NCBI RefSeq assembly: GCF_018614655.1
Contig: NZ_JAGGOG010000024.1
Location: 1-64,000, forward strand
Direction: 5' to 3'
From: Pseudomonas fluorescens
GTDB taxonomy: Bacteria; Pseudomonadota; Gammaproteobacteria; Pseudomonadales; Pseudomonadaceae
DNA: 64,000 bases
Shown: positions 16,865-25,776 of the stretch, in pieces
Position numbering within the stretch: the stretch's first letter is position 1
Layout of the letters: each line of letters begins with the position of its first letter
Translations under genes and position numbers: made by a program
The notes under the pieces: generated by a model
The model's input: only the letters and a program-made list of their open reading frames with translations
Databases searched by the model: none
Told to the model about the DNA's origin: nothing

Positions 16865-17359
16865 TCAGAGGTGATAAAAATCCAGCACCGAGTTGATGGT
16901 GTCGTTGAGCAACAACGCATGTTTGCGGGTGATCAACCAGCTGTCGCCATCGGGTTTCAAGGTGTAGGTGGCGTTGCCGTAGAACTGCTCCGAGGTGGCC
17001 AGGCGATAGAACAGCGTGTGCCAGTTCAGTCGTACTTCCAGCATCCCGTCGGCCTGTTCGGCGATACGCACGTTATTGATCAGGTGCAACGTGCGCGGCA
17101 TCGGCGTGGCAGAGGCGGCCTTGCCGGTGCGCAGGCGGAATACCCGGTCTTCCAGGCCCGAACGGTTGGCGTAGTAGATCAGCGACATCTCGCGCTTGGG
17201 GTCGCGGGTGTAGACGTGTTCCGAGTCCCATTGCGGCAGGTGGAACTCACTTTGCGGGTCAAACAGCTGCACATAGGCGTCCCAGTCCTGGGCATCGCAC
17301 AGCTCGGATTTGCGGTAGAAAAACTGCTCGATCCGGTATTGCAGTTGCGCATTCATCAT
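16865..17359 (-). CDS. antB: Anthranilate 1,2-dioxygenase small (beta) subunit
   Basis: AntB is the structural beta subunit of the Rieske dioxygenase that converts anthranilate to catechol, CO2 and ammonia. The 164-residue protein has the ring-hydroxylating beta-subunit features: IEQFFYRKSELCDAQDWDAYVQLF at the N-terminus and VRLNWHTLFYRLATSEQFYGNATYTL toward the end. The antA stop and the antB ATG overlap as TGATG, with GAGGTG just upstream, so translation is coupled. Another ATG one codon later is equally possible. Confidence 0.94.
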   Translation of the reverse strand: MMNAQLQYRIEQFFYRKSELCDAQDWDAYVQLFDPQSEFHLPQWDSEHVYTRDPKREMSLIYYANRSGLEDRVFRLRTGKAASATPMPRTLHLINNVRIAEQADGMLEVRLNWHTLFYRLATSEQFYGNATYTLKPDGDSWLITRKHALLLNDTINSVLDFYHL

Positions 17360-18747
17360 CACACCTCACGCAGTTTCAAGGATTGGGCGTCGAGACCGTC
17401 CAGCAGGAACTTCTGCCAGTTGCGGTGCTGGTTGACGTACAGCCCTTCGTGGGTGAATTCGGTGCCGGTCATGGCCGGTTGGATGCCGACGGCTTCGCTG
17501 TTGCGGGTCGGGCCGGTTTCCCAGCGATGGCTGCCGCGAGAGATATCGCTCCAGCGTTCCAGGCGGCCCTGAAAACCGCGTTGGGCTTCGCGAAACTCCA
17601 CCAGATCGTCGGGTGTGCCCATGCCGGAAACGTTGAAGAAGTCTTCGAACTGGCGAATACGGTTTTCCCGGTCGGCGTCGGACTCGTTTTTCACCCCCAG
17701 GCACTGGCTGATGATCTCGGTCTTGTTCCACGCGATCGGGCGAATGATCCGCAGCTGCGAGCTGATCTGGTCGAGAAAAAACAGGCTCGGGTAGATGTTC
17801 AGGTTGCGCAGGCGATGCATCATCCATTCGGCCTTGTCCTGGCCGTGTTCTTCCACCAGTCGCGGCATGATGGTGGCGTAACCGGAGCGCACTGACGGGT
17901 TGGGCATATCGCTGAACAGCACGCTATGGCCATTGTTGAAGGCGAACCAACCGTCGTCGGTATTGGCGTCGCCGGCCCCGAGTTTGCTGTAGTCCAGGGT
18001 CGTACCGGTGCCTGCGCCGTTCTCGGTGTTGACCTGCTGGCGATGTTGCACCGTGGCCACGTAGTTATAGTGCACGGTGCTGACGTGATAGCCGTCCAGG
18101 CCGTTTTCGTTCTGCAGTTTCCAGTTGCCGTCGTAGGTGTAGGCCGACTTGCCAGGCAGCACTTCCAGCTCGCCGGTGGCGGACTGGGCGACCATCATGT
18201 CGAAGAACACTTTGGCGTCGCCGAGGAAGTCTTCCAGGCGATTGGTGCCATTGACGTCGAGGCTGATGAATACGAACCCTTTGTAGCTCTCGATCCGTGC
18301 TTTTTTCAGGCCGCGAGTAGCCTTGTCGAAACCTTCCGGGTATTCCCCCGGCGCCTTGACCTTCACCAACCGGCCATCGCTTTTGTAGCACCAGGCGTGG
18401 AATGGGCAGGTGAAGGTGGATTGGTTGCCTTTGCCGACCCGGGTCAAGGTGGTGCCGCGATGCTGGCAGGCGTTGATCAACGCATTGAGCTGGCCTTCGC
18501 CGTCGCGGGTGATGATCATCGGCTGACGCCCGGCGCGCATCGTCACGAAGTCGTGGTTGTTGGCCAGTTCGCTTTCATGACAGGCGTAGATCCAGTTTTT
18601 TTCGAAGATCAGCTCCATTTCCAGATCAAACAGTTCCGGCTCAGTGAACATGTCCCGGGCGATGCGGAACACCTGGTCTGCCGGACGAAAATCCAGGCAG
18701 CTTTCAATAAAGCTTTTCCACTGTTCGACGCTTCTTGCACCACTCAT
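17359..18747 (-). CDS. antA: Anthranilate 1,2-dioxygenase large (alpha) subunit
   Basis: AntA is the catalytic subunit. The 462-residue protein shows the Rieske motif C-x-H (CQHRGTTL) followed by C-x2-H (CPFHAW) near residues 95-118, and the mononuclear iron site around NENGLDGYHVSTVHYN with a later acidic ligand. ATG 18747 is preferred over the GTG three codons upstream because AAGGTG lies seven bases before it. Genes antR (divergent) and antBC surround it. The short leader contains an inverted repeat and an ACAACAAGG stretch next to the ribosome site. Confidence 0.95.
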   Translation of the reverse strand: MSGARSVEQWKSFIESCLDFRPADQVFRIARDMFTEPELFDLEMELIFEKNWIYACHESELANNHDFVTMRAGRQPMIITRDGEGQLNALINACQHRGTTLTRVGKGNQSTFTCPFHAWCYKSDGRLVKVKAPGEYPEGFDKATRGLKKARIESYKGFVFISLDVNGTNRLEDFLGDAKVFFDMMVAQSATGELEVLPGKSAYTYDGNWKLQNENGLDGYHVSTVHYNYVATVQHRQQVNTENGAGTGTTLDYSKLGAGDANTDDGWFAFNNGHSVLFSDMPNPSVRSGYATIMPRLVEEHGQDKAEWMMHRLRNLNIYPSLFFLDQISSQLRIIRPIAWNKTEIISQCLGVKNESDADRENRIRQFEDFFNVSGMGTPDDLVEFREAQRGFQGRLERWSDISRGSHRWETGPTRNSEAVGIQPAMTGTEFTHEGLYVNQHRNWQKFLLDGLDAQSLKLREV

Positions 18748-19074
18748 GGGAGGCACCTTGTTGTGTGGCTAATCGGTGCTCCATTAGAGGCATTGGCGCA
18801 GGCGATGGGCTATCCGATTAGTGGGGGAAGGTGGGCCGAATAGTTGGATGCGGTGAGTCACAACTACCCACGGCGGTGCACCGGATCGATGCAATGAGCT
18901 ACTGTCTTGGGAGGCAACCCGGCGAGGCAGGTCGGAAAAATCTGCGTCCTATCCACATAGTCGACGGTTGCTAGCCGCTGAGTGGAAACGCCACGTGTCT
19001 GGCGCAGAACTTGCCTTGATCTCCCGGACGCGCCGTCAGAGCGCGCTGGCCACAACCGCCGTGAGTGCACCGTG
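18748..19074. promoter_or_regulatory. Divergent antA-antR control region
   Basis: This 327-base gap separates the two divergent genes and must hold both promoters and the AntR sites. On the antA side there is an exact 8-bp inverted repeat, CTAATCGG at 18769-18776 and CCGATTAG at 18814-18821. A one-mismatch third copy, CCGAATAG, lies near 18836-18843. I cannot assign -35/-10 boxes with confidence. Confidence 0.5.
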
Positions 19075-20076
19075 ATGAGTAGCGATACACGCGATATCCG
19101 TATTGATCGTTTCGACCTTGAAGGCGCCCGCAGCTGGATGTCCGGCATTTGCGGGCCGCATCGGCTGGAGACGGCCACGCCTGAGCGTATCCGCTTTCAT
19201 CACAGCGCCAATGTGTTCAAGTCCCGCGCCACGACGTTGGGAATCATTGAATACGGCACCGACGTGACTATCGATATCGAAGACGCCGAGCATTTCAGCA
19301 GCTACAGCCTGAGCCTGCCGCTGGTGGGCGAGCAGGAGCTGAGCAAGAACGGCGAGCGGCTGAGCTCCAACCGCGACCAGGGCGTGATCATCTCGCCTAA
19401 CGAACATCAGGTGCTGGCGATCTCCGGCGACTGCCGAAAATTACAGGTGGTGATCACCCGCGCGGCCATGAGCGAATCACTGGAAGGCCTACTGCAACGA
19501 CCGATTGAAGCGCCGCTGCGCTTCGAGTCAGTGATGGATGCAGTGGAGGGGGCTTCGGCGTCGTGGTGGCGCATGGCGCGGTACTTCATCGCTGAGCTTG
19601 AGCGCAGCAGCGAGCTGTATGACCAGGCGGCGTTCACCCGTGACCTGGAAAGCTCATTGATCAAGGGCCTGATCCTTGCCCAGCCGAATAACTACTCCGA
19701 AGAACTGCGGGACGTCCTCGGAGTGAAACTGCCGCACTATCTGATCCGCGCTCGCCAGTACATTCATGACAACGCCCGCGAGGCGGTACACCTGGAGGAC
19801 CTTGAAGCGGCAGCCGGCGTGTCGCGGTTCAAGCTGTTCGATGCCTTCAGGAAGTACTTTGCGTTGTCGCCCATGGCCTATCTGAAGAAATATCGGCTGG
19901 GGGCCGTGCGCCAGGAAATTCTGGAACACGGCTCGACTCGCACCATCTCCGAGATCGCCCTGGGTTGGGGCTTTACCCACTTGGGACGGTTCTCGGCGGA
20001 GTACCGCAAGCTGTTCGATGAATCGCCGAGCATGACCTTGCAGCGCAATGATGCGCGGCGCATGCGTGGTGCCTGA
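19075..20076 (+). CDS. antR: AraC-family activator of anthranilate catabolism
   Basis: The 333-residue protein has an AraC-binding-like N-terminal domain (FHHSANVFKSRATTLGIIEYG, then SLSLPLVGEQEL) and a C-terminal double helix-turn-helix near residues 225-330 (EDLEAAAGVSRFKLFDAFRKY; ISEIALGWGFTHLGRFSAEYRK). In Pseudomonas, AntR activates antABC with anthranilate as inducer. Its divergent position next to antA fits this. ATG 19075 is chosen because upstream codons lack family sequence. Confidence 0.9.
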   Translation: MSSDTRDIRIDRFDLEGARSWMSGICGPHRLETATPERIRFHHSANVFKSRATTLGIIEYGTDVTIDIEDAEHFSSYSLSLPLVGEQELSKNGERLSSNRDQGVIISPNEHQVLAISGDCRKLQVVITRAAMSESLEGLLQRPIEAPLRFESVMDAVEGASASWWRMARYFIAELERSSELYDQAAFTRDLESSLIKGLILAQPNNYSEELRDVLGVKLPHYLIRARQYIHDNAREAVHLEDLEAAAGVSRFKLFDAFRKYFALSPMAYLKKYRLGAVRQEILEHGSTRTISEIALGWGFTHLGRFSAEYRKLFDESPSMTLQRNDARRMRGA

Positions 20077-20095
20077 AAACCATGAAGATCAATTG

Positions 20096-20152
20096 TGGGA
20101 GCGGGCTTGTGTGGGAGCGAGCAAGCCCGCTCCCACACAAGCCCGCTCCCAC
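20096..20152. repeat. Compound REP hairpin between antR and catR
   Basis: Outer arms GTGGGAGCGGGCTTGT and ACAAGCCCGCTCCCAC enclose a second, near-perfect pair (GTGGGAGCGAGC / AAGCCCGCTCCCAC). The element lies between the convergent antR and catR genes and may stop transcription in both directions. Confidence 0.85.
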
Positions 20153-20178
20153 ATGGGATTTATGGCGCCTGCAAGCTC

Positions 20179-21054
20179 TCAGATCAACTCCTCCACCAGT
20201 TGCAGGCAATGGCTGAGCCCCGGCGACTGATCATTGATCCGCCGGCTGAGAATAATCGGCGAGGTCGCGGTGGTTTCTACAATCGGCGTATAGCCAATGT
20301 CTGCCCGATGCAGCACTTGCACCGAGGCCGGCACCAGCGTCACGCCCATGCCTGCACCCACCAGGCCGATGGCGGTCTGCAATTCATTGGTCCATTGCGC
20401 CACCTTGAGGCTCAAGCCGTGGGCGTCAAACAGTGCGATCACATGGTCGGCATAGCTGGGGCGCGGGTTGCCGGGGTAGAGCACGAAAGGCTCCGCGGCC
20501 AATTGCGCAAGGGTCGCCGGGGCGGCCAACAGCGGATGCCCGGCAGACAGTACCGCCACCAGGCGATCTTCCACCAACACCCGCTGCACGATCGCCGGAT
20601 CGTCGATGCGAATCCGCCCGAAGCCCACATCAATCCGCCCCGCCTTGAGCGCTTCGACCTGTTGCAACGTGGTCATCTCCGACAGCCCCAGCTCCAGCTC
20701 AAGGCCATCGTGGGTGCGCAGCCGACGTATGAGTTCCGGCAATACGCCGTACAGCGTCGACGGCGCAAAACCGATGCCGAGCCAGGTCTTTTGCCCCAGG
20801 CCAATGCGTCGGGTGTTGTCGCAGACCTTGCCCAGTTGCTCCAGCAGCACATTGGCATGCTCATAAAAAAAGCGCCCGGCTTCGGTCAGCCGCAACGGCC
20901 GGCCACGCTCCAGCAAAATCACCCCGAGCTCGTCCTCCAATTGCTGGATCTGCCGGCTCAACGGCGGCTGGGCGATGTGCAGGCGCTCGGCGGCACGGGT
21001 GAAGTTGAGGGTTTCTCCCAGCACCTGGAAGTAACGCAGGTGGCGCAGTTCCAT
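20179..21054 (-). CDS. catR: LysR-family activator of catechol catabolism
   Basis: The 291-residue protein starts MELRHLRYFQVLGETLNFTRA with a LysR helix-turn-helix (RLHIAQPPLSRQIQQLEDELG) and has an effector-binding domain (KTWLGIGFAPSTLYGVLPEL). In Pseudomonas, CatR binds cis,cis-muconate and activates catBC(A). ATG 21054 is preceded by AAAGGAG at five bases; an upstream in-frame start at 21069 lacks such a site. The divergent arrangement with catB across 114 bases is the classic one. Confidence 0.93.
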   Translation of the reverse strand: MELRHLRYFQVLGETLNFTRAAERLHIAQPPLSRQIQQLEDELGVILLERGRPLRLTEAGRFFYEHANVLLEQLGKVCDNTRRIGLGQKTWLGIGFAPSTLYGVLPELIRRLRTHDGLELELGLSEMTTLQQVEALKAGRIDVGFGRIRIDDPAIVQRVLVEDRLVAVLSAGHPLLAAPATLAQLAAEPFVLYPGNPRPSYADHVIALFDAHGLSLKVAQWTNELQTAIGLVGAGMGVTLVPASVQVLHRADIGYTPIVETTATSPIILSRRINDQSPGLSHCLQLVEELI

Positions 21055-21067
21055 AACGACTCCTTTC

Positions 21068-21082
21068 ATACCTCAAGGGTAT
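21068..21082. promoter_or_regulatory. Candidate CatR operator in the catR-catB gap
   Basis: ATACC-TCAAG-GGTAT is a perfect interrupted dyad with the T-N11-A spacing of LysR-type sites. It lies 14-28 bases upstream of catR and about 87 bases upstream of catB, where a recognition site for activation of catB and autorepression of catR is expected. Confidence 0.6.
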
Positions 21083-21168
21083 TGTTCGAGACCCATTCTA
21101 TATTGGAAGCCAGCAAAGATACGGCACAGAATCGAGCAAAATCTATAAAGAACCCAACGGGTATTGCC

Positions 21169-22293
21169 ATGCCGATTTGCGCCATCGAGTCGATCGAGAC
21201 GATCATCGTCGACCTTCCCACCATTCGCCCGCACAAGCTGGCGATGCACACGATGCAGAACCAGACCCTGGTAATCATCCGCGTGCGTTGCGCCGATGGC
21301 ATTGAAGGGGTCGGTGAGTCCACCACCATCGGCGGCCTGAGCTACGGCAATGAAAGCCCCGACAGCATCAAGGTCAACATTGACCGGCACTTCGCCCCAC
21401 TGCTGATCGGCCAGGACGCGAGCAATATCAACGCGGCCATGCTGCGCCTGGAACGCAGCATTCGTGGCAACACCTTTGCCAAGTCCGGCGTCGAAAGTGC
21501 CTTGCTCGATGCCCTCGGTAAACGCCTGAACCTGCCGGTCAGCGAACTGCTCGGCGGGCGAGTGCGCGATGCACTGCCGGTGGCCTGGACCCTGGCCAGC
21601 GGCAATACCGAAAAGGACATTGCCGAAGCCGAGAAGATGCTCGACCTGCGCCGCCACCGGATCTTCAAATTGAAGATTGGTGCCGGCGAAGTCAGCCACG
21701 ACCTGGCCCACGTCATCGCCATCAAAAAAGCCCTGGGCGAGCGTGCGAGCGTGCGGGTCGACGTCAATCAGGCCTGGGATGAAGCAGTGGCTTTACGGGC
21801 CTGCAAGGTGCTGGGCGACAACGGGATCGATCTGATCGAACAACCGATCTCGCGCAATAACCGTAGTGGCATGACCCGGCTCAACCTGTCGAGCCCGGCG
21901 CCGATCATGGCAGACGAATCCATCGAGTGCGTGGAAGACGCCTTCAACCTGGCCCGCGAAGGTGCGGCTTCGGTGTTCGCCCTGAAAATCGCCAAGAACG
22001 GCGGGCCCCGTGCGGTGTTACGCACGGCGGCGATTGCCGAAGCGGCTGGTATCGGTCTGTACGGCGGCACCATGCTCGAAGGCGGTATCGGCACGCTGGC
22101 CTCGGCCCATGCCTTCCTCACGTTGAACAAGCTGGCGTGGGACACCGAACTGTTCGGGCCGCTGCTGCTCACCGAGGACATCCTCACCGAGCCGCTGGTG
22201 TACCGCGATTTCCATCTGCATGTCTCGACCGCCCCCGGTCTGGGCCTGGCCATTGATGAAGAGCGCCTGGCGTTCTTCCGTCGCGATAAATAA
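21169..22293 (+). CDS. catB: Muconate cycloisomerase
   Basis: CatB converts cis,cis-muconate to muconolactone. The 374-residue enolase-superfamily protein has the catalytic Lys pair in FKLKIGAG, metal ligands in RVDVNQAWDE, LIEQPIS and IMADESIE, and the later Lys of FALKIAKNGG. ATG 21169 gives the normal length; the reading frame is open for over 1 kb upstream, but that part lies antisense to catR and is not coding. catC starts 17 bases downstream. Confidence 0.95.
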   Translation: MPICAIESIETIIVDLPTIRPHKLAMHTMQNQTLVIIRVRCADGIEGVGESTTIGGLSYGNESPDSIKVNIDRHFAPLLIGQDASNINAAMLRLERSIRGNTFAKSGVESALLDALGKRLNLPVSELLGGRVRDALPVAWTLASGNTEKDIAEAEKMLDLRRHRIFKLKIGAGEVSHDLAHVIAIKKALGERASVRVDVNQAWDEAVALRACKVLGDNGIDLIEQPISRNNRSGMTRLNLSSPAPIMADESIECVEDAFNLAREGAASVFALKIAKNGGPRAVLRTAAIAEAAGIGLYGGTMLEGGIGTLASAHAFLTLNKLAWDTELFGPLLLTEDILTEPLVYRDFHLHVSTAPGLGLAIDEERLAFFRRDK

Positions 22294-22310
22294 ATCAGAG
22301 GACACCTGCC

Positions 22311-22601
22311 ATGTTGTTCCACGTAAAAATGACCGTGAACCTACCCGTCGACATGAACCCCGAGCGCGCAGCCACGCTCAAGGCTGAAGAAAAGGCCCTG
22401 GCGCAGCGTCTGCAACAAGCGGGCAAATGGCGCCACCTGTGGCGCATCGCCGGGCTGTATGCCAATTACAGCGTGTTCGATGTCGACAGCGTGCAAGAGC
22501 TGCATGACCTGTTGATGCAACTGCCGCTTTATCCCTACATGGCCATTGAGGTGAATGCCCTGTGCCGGCATCCGTCCTCGATCCATGAGGATGACCGCTG
22601 A
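22311..22601 (+). CDS. catC: Muconolactone delta-isomerase
   Basis: The 96-residue protein (LFHVKMTVNLPVDM at the start, WRHLWRIAGLYANYSVFD in the middle) matches the small decameric CatC. It converts muconolactone to beta-ketoadipate enol-lactone. GAGGACACC precedes its ATG. It lies between catB and catA in the usual catBCA order. Confidence 0.96.
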   Translation: MLFHVKMTVNLPVDMNPERAATLKAEEKALAQRLQQAGKWRHLWRIAGLYANYSVFDVDSVQELHDLLMQLPLYPYMAIEVNALCRHPSSIHEDDR

Positions 22602-22643
22602 GCCTGTTTTCCAAACTAATAACGACAAGATGAGGATTGCACC

Positions 22644-23573
22644 ATGTCCATCCGACTTTCCCAGACTGCCCATGCCCAACAGTTTCTCGAAGAAGCCAGC
22701 GGCAACCTCAATGACGCCGGCAATCCGCGGGCCAAGGCGCTGATCTACCGGATCCTGCGGGACACGGTGAATATCATCGAAGACCTGGAGGTGACCCCGG
22801 AAGAGTTCTGGAAGGCAGTCAATTATCTGAATGAACTGGGCAAGAACCAGGAAGCCGGGCTACTCGCGGCCGGCCTGGGCCTGGAGCATTACCTGGACAT
22901 GTTGATGGATGCGGCGGACGAGGAAGCCGGCAAGTCCGGCGGTACTCCGCGCACCATCGAAGGCCCGCTGTATGTGGCGGGTGCGCCGCTGTCCAAGTAC
23001 GAGGCGCGGCTGGATGACGGCCAGGACCCGGGTGTGCCGTTGTTCATGCAAGGGCAGGTGCGCGACACCGACGGCAAGCCGTTGGCGGGGGCGATTGTCG
23101 ATGTGTGGCAAGCCAATACCGGTGGCACGTATTCGTGGTTTGACGGTACACAGTCGGAGTTCAATCTGCGTCGGCGGATCGAGACCGACGCCCAGGGCAA
23201 CTACCGTTTTCGCAGCATCGTGCCGTCAGGTTATGGCTGCCCACCGACTGGACCGACCCAGCAGCTGTTGGACCAATTGGGGCGGCATGGGCAGCGGCCG
23301 GCGCATATTCACTTCTTTATCTCGGCACCGGGTTATCGGCACCTGACGACCCAGATCAACCTGTCGGATGATCCGTACCTGCATGATGATTTTGCCTATG
23401 CGACGCGGGATGAGTTGATTGCCGAGATTCGTTTCAGTGACGACGCCAACCTGGCGCGGGAGTTTGGAGTGGGCGGGCAGTTTGCGCAGATTGATTTTGA
23501 CTTCGAGTTGCAGCCGGCGGCGGCGCCTGTAGAGCAGAAGCGTATGCAGCGCGTGCGTGCCCTCGAAGACTGA
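22644..23573 (+). CDS. catA: Catechol 1,2-dioxygenase
   Basis: CatA cleaves catechol between its hydroxyls to cis,cis-muconate and uses Fe(III). The 309-residue protein has the N-terminal helical dimer region, then GPLYVAGAPLSKYEARLDDG with the first Tyr ligand, IVPSGYGCPPTGPTQQLLDQ with the second, and RPAHIHFFISAPGYRHLTTQ with the two His ligands. GAGGA precedes the ATG. It completes the catBCA operon downstream of the anthranilate genes. Confidence 0.96.
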   Translation: MSIRLSQTAHAQQFLEEASGNLNDAGNPRAKALIYRILRDTVNIIEDLEVTPEEFWKAVNYLNELGKNQEAGLLAAGLGLEHYLDMLMDAADEEAGKSGGTPRTIEGPLYVAGAPLSKYEARLDDGQDPGVPLFMQGQVRDTDGKPLAGAIVDVWQANTGGTYSWFDGTQSEFNLRRRIETDAQGNYRFRSIVPSGYGCPPTGPTQQLLDQLGRHGQRPAHIHFFISAPGYRHLTTQINLSDDPYLHDDFAYATRDELIAEIRFSDDANLAREFGVGGQFAQIDFDFELQPAAAPVEQKRMQRVRALED

Positions 23574-23580
23574 CGTCCCC

Positions 23581-23698
23581 TGTAGCCGCTGCCGAGGCAC
23601 GAGGCTGCGATGGGTTTGGTGCGGCATTCCGACGCAGCGACCCCTTAGGGCGGTCCTGCGGACACGCATCGCAGCCTCGTGCCTCGGCAGCGGCTACA
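23581..23698. repeat. Long inverted repeat between catA and kynR
   Basis: Arms of 32 bases, TGTAGCCGCTGCCGAGGCAC... at 23581-23612 and the exact reverse complement at 23667-23698, enclose 54 bases. The same family, with imperfect arms, recurs at 30107-30215. Between convergent catA and kynR it could act as a terminator. Confidence 0.85.
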
Positions 23699-23722
23699 GT
23701 ATTGGCGGCTACGAAGGGGTCG

Positions 23723-24196
23723 TTACTTGCGCACGACCAAGTCCAACAAATCATCCCGATCCTTGATCTTCTGCAGCACAATCTCCGAGCGAATATCCAT
23801 CACCCCCGCCGTGCGGTTCAGGTGGTTCACAATAAAATCCGAAAAGTGCTTCAGGTTGCGCGCCTGCACCCGCAGCACATAGTTGCTGGCGCCGGTGATC
23901 ACATAGGCACTGGCCACTTCCGGCCAACCCTGGACTTTCTTGATAAACGTCTCATGCCAGTCCTCAACATCCTGACGCAACGACAGATGGACGATGGCTT
24001 CCAGCTCAATCCCCAGTTGCTCGGCATTCAACACCGCACGATAACCACTGATGATTCCCTCACTCTCCAGCAGCCGTAAACGTCGCAGGCAGGCGGAGGG
24101 CGACAGCGCTACTTTCTCTGCCAGTTCCTGGTTGCTGATACGGCCATCCTGTTGCAGAAAATGCAGGAGGCGCAGGTCGGTGGCGTCGAGAATCAT
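23723..24196 (-). CDS. kynR: Lrp/AsnC-family regulator of the kyn genes
   Basis: The 157-residue protein has an N-terminal helix-turn-helix (LLHFLQQDGRISNQELAEKVALSPSACLRRL) and a C-terminal ligand-binding RAM domain (VASAYVITGASNYVLRVQARN). In Pseudomonas, KynR responds to kynurenine and activates kynBA and kynU. It is divergent from kynU across 155 bases. The gene name rests on this context and overall similarity. Confidence 0.88.
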   Translation of the reverse strand: MILDATDLRLLHFLQQDGRISNQELAEKVALSPSACLRRLRLLESEGIISGYRAVLNAEQLGIELEAIVHLSLRQDVEDWHETFIKKVQGWPEVASAYVITGASNYVLRVQARNLKHFSDFIVNHLNRTAGVMDIRSEIVLQKIKDRDDLLDLVVRK

Positions 24197-24227
24197 GGTT
24201 AGAATAAATCCGCGTGTTTGGAGGTTT

Positions 24228-24237
24228 AATTCGAATT
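24228..24237. promoter_or_regulatory. Palindrome in the kynR-kynU gap, candidate KynR site
   Basis: AATTCGAATT is a perfect 10-base palindrome in an AT-rich stretch of an otherwise GC-rich region, 32 bases upstream of kynR. Lrp-type regulators favour short AT-rich palindromes, so this is a reasonable operator candidate, not a demonstrated one. Confidence 0.4.
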
Positions 24238-24351
24238 TCCTACGTCTTAATTAGCGCGTTACCTACCACTTTGCACGAAAATTCTCTAAAGCTTCGTTCA
24301 TTATTTGGTCCATCGTTACCCACAGCGACACCCACAAGAACAGGATCGACC

Positions 24352-25602
24352 ATGACTACCCGAAATCATTGCCAGGCCCTCGACGCCCAAGACCCACTGG
24401 CGCCCTTGCGCAATCAGTTCGCGCTGCCTGACGGGGTGATCTACCTCGACGGCAACTCCCTCGGCGCCCGCCCGGTGGCCGCCCTGGAACGGGCGCAAGC
24501 GGTGATCGCCGAGGAATGGGGCAATGGTTTGATCCGCAGTTGGAACAGCGCCGGCTGGGCCGACCTGTCGCAGCGCCTGGGTAATCGCCTGGCGCCGCTG
24601 ATCGGTGCTCGTGACGGCGAAGTGGTGATCACTGATACCACCTCCGTCAACTTGTTCAAGGTGCTGAGCGCTGCATTGACCGTGCAGCGTAATCGCGCGC
24701 CGAACCGCAAGGTGATCGTCAGCGAAGCCAGCAATTTCCCCACCGATCTGTACATCGCCGAAGGCTTGGCTGAATTGCTGCAACAAGGCTATTCCCTGCG
24801 TCTGGTGAACAGCCCTGACGAGCTGCCCCAAGCCATCGATCAAGACGTGGCGGTGGTGATGCTCACCCACGTCAACTACAAGACCGGCTATATGTACGAC
24901 ATGCAGGGCCTGACGTCCCTGGCCCACGAATGCGGCGCCCTGGCGATCTGGGACCTGGCGCATTCGGCGGGCGCGGTGCCGATCGATCTGCATCAGGCTG
25001 GCGCGGATTACGCGATTGGCTGCACGTACAAATACCTCAACGGCGGGCCCGGTTCCCAGGCGTTTGTGTGGGTCAATCCGGCGTTGGTGGATGTGGTCAG
25101 GCAACCATTGTCGGGCTGGTTCGGGCATACCCGGCAGTTCGCCATGGAGTCGCGTTATACCCCGAGTAACGGCATCGCCCGTTACCTGTGTGGCACTCAG
25201 CCGATCACCTCGCTGGCCATGGTCGAATGTGGTCTGGATATTTTCGCCCAGACCGACATGGCCAGCCTGCGCACCAAGTCGCTGGCACTGACTGATCTGT
25301 TTATCGCGCTGGTGGAAACACGCTGCGCCGCGCATGAACTGATCCTGATTACGCCGCGTGAGCACGCCAAACGCGGTAGCCACGTCAGCTTCGAACACCC
25401 CGAAGGCTATGCCGTTATCCAGGCCTTGATCGCCCGTGGCGTGATTGGTGATTACCGCGAGCCGCGGATCATGCGGTTTGGCTTTACCCCGTTGTACACC
25501 CGCTTTACTGAGGTGTGGGATGCCGTGGAAATCCTCGGTGAGATTCTCGACCAGAAGACCTGGGACCAGCCGCAATTCAAGGTGCGCCATAGCGTTACTT
25601 AA
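24352..25602 (+). CDS. kynU: Kynureninase
   Basis: KynU is a PLP enzyme that splits L-kynurenine into anthranilate and L-alanine, linking kynBA to antABC. The 416-residue protein has IYLDGNSLGARP at the start, IWDLAHSAGAVPIDL (PLP ring region) and CTYKYLNGGPGS with the PLP-binding Lys near residue 227. ATG 24352 has CAGGA upstream and gives the family length. Confidence 0.96.
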   Translation: MTTRNHCQALDAQDPLAPLRNQFALPDGVIYLDGNSLGARPVAALERAQAVIAEEWGNGLIRSWNSAGWADLSQRLGNRLAPLIGARDGEVVITDTTSVNLFKVLSAALTVQRNRAPNRKVIVSEASNFPTDLYIAEGLAELLQQGYSLRLVNSPDELPQAIDQDVAVVMLTHVNYKTGYMYDMQGLTSLAHECGALAIWDLAHSAGAVPIDLHQAGADYAIGCTYKYLNGGPGSQAFVWVNPALVDVVRQPLSGWFGHTRQFAMESRYTPSNGIARYLCGTQPITSLAMVECGLDIFAQTDMASLRTKSLALTDLFIALVETRCAAHELILITPREHAKRGSHVSFEHPEGYAVIQALIARGVIGDYREPRIMRFGFTPLYTRFTEVWDAVEILGEILDQKTWDQPQFKVRHSVT

Positions 25603-25621
25603 GCGCTAGCTCTCGATCAAC

Positions 25622-25727
25622 GTAGGAGCTGTCGAGCCCGGGCGAGGCTGCGAAGGGATCACCTCGGTGCAACTGACAGACCGGGGCGCCTGCATCGCAG
25701 CCTCGCTAATGCTCGACAGCTGCTACG
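25622..25727. repeat. Inverted repeat between kynU and the permease gene
   Basis: The left arm GTAGGAGCTGTCGAGC and the right arm GCTCGACAGCTGCTACG pair imperfectly, with a second inner pair GCGAGGCTGCGA / TCGCAGCCTCGC. A related element lies at 33842-33963, so this is a dispersed family, distinct in sequence from the GTGGGAGCGGGC type. Confidence 0.75.
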
Positions 25728-25776
25728 AAGGGCAAGCAACAAACCGTGCAATCACAATAATAAAGGGGCACGCCAC

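Noticed and set aside
20095..21168. Long upstream extension of the catB frame
   Set aside because: It runs antisense through catR and a REP element; CatB family sequence begins at 21169.
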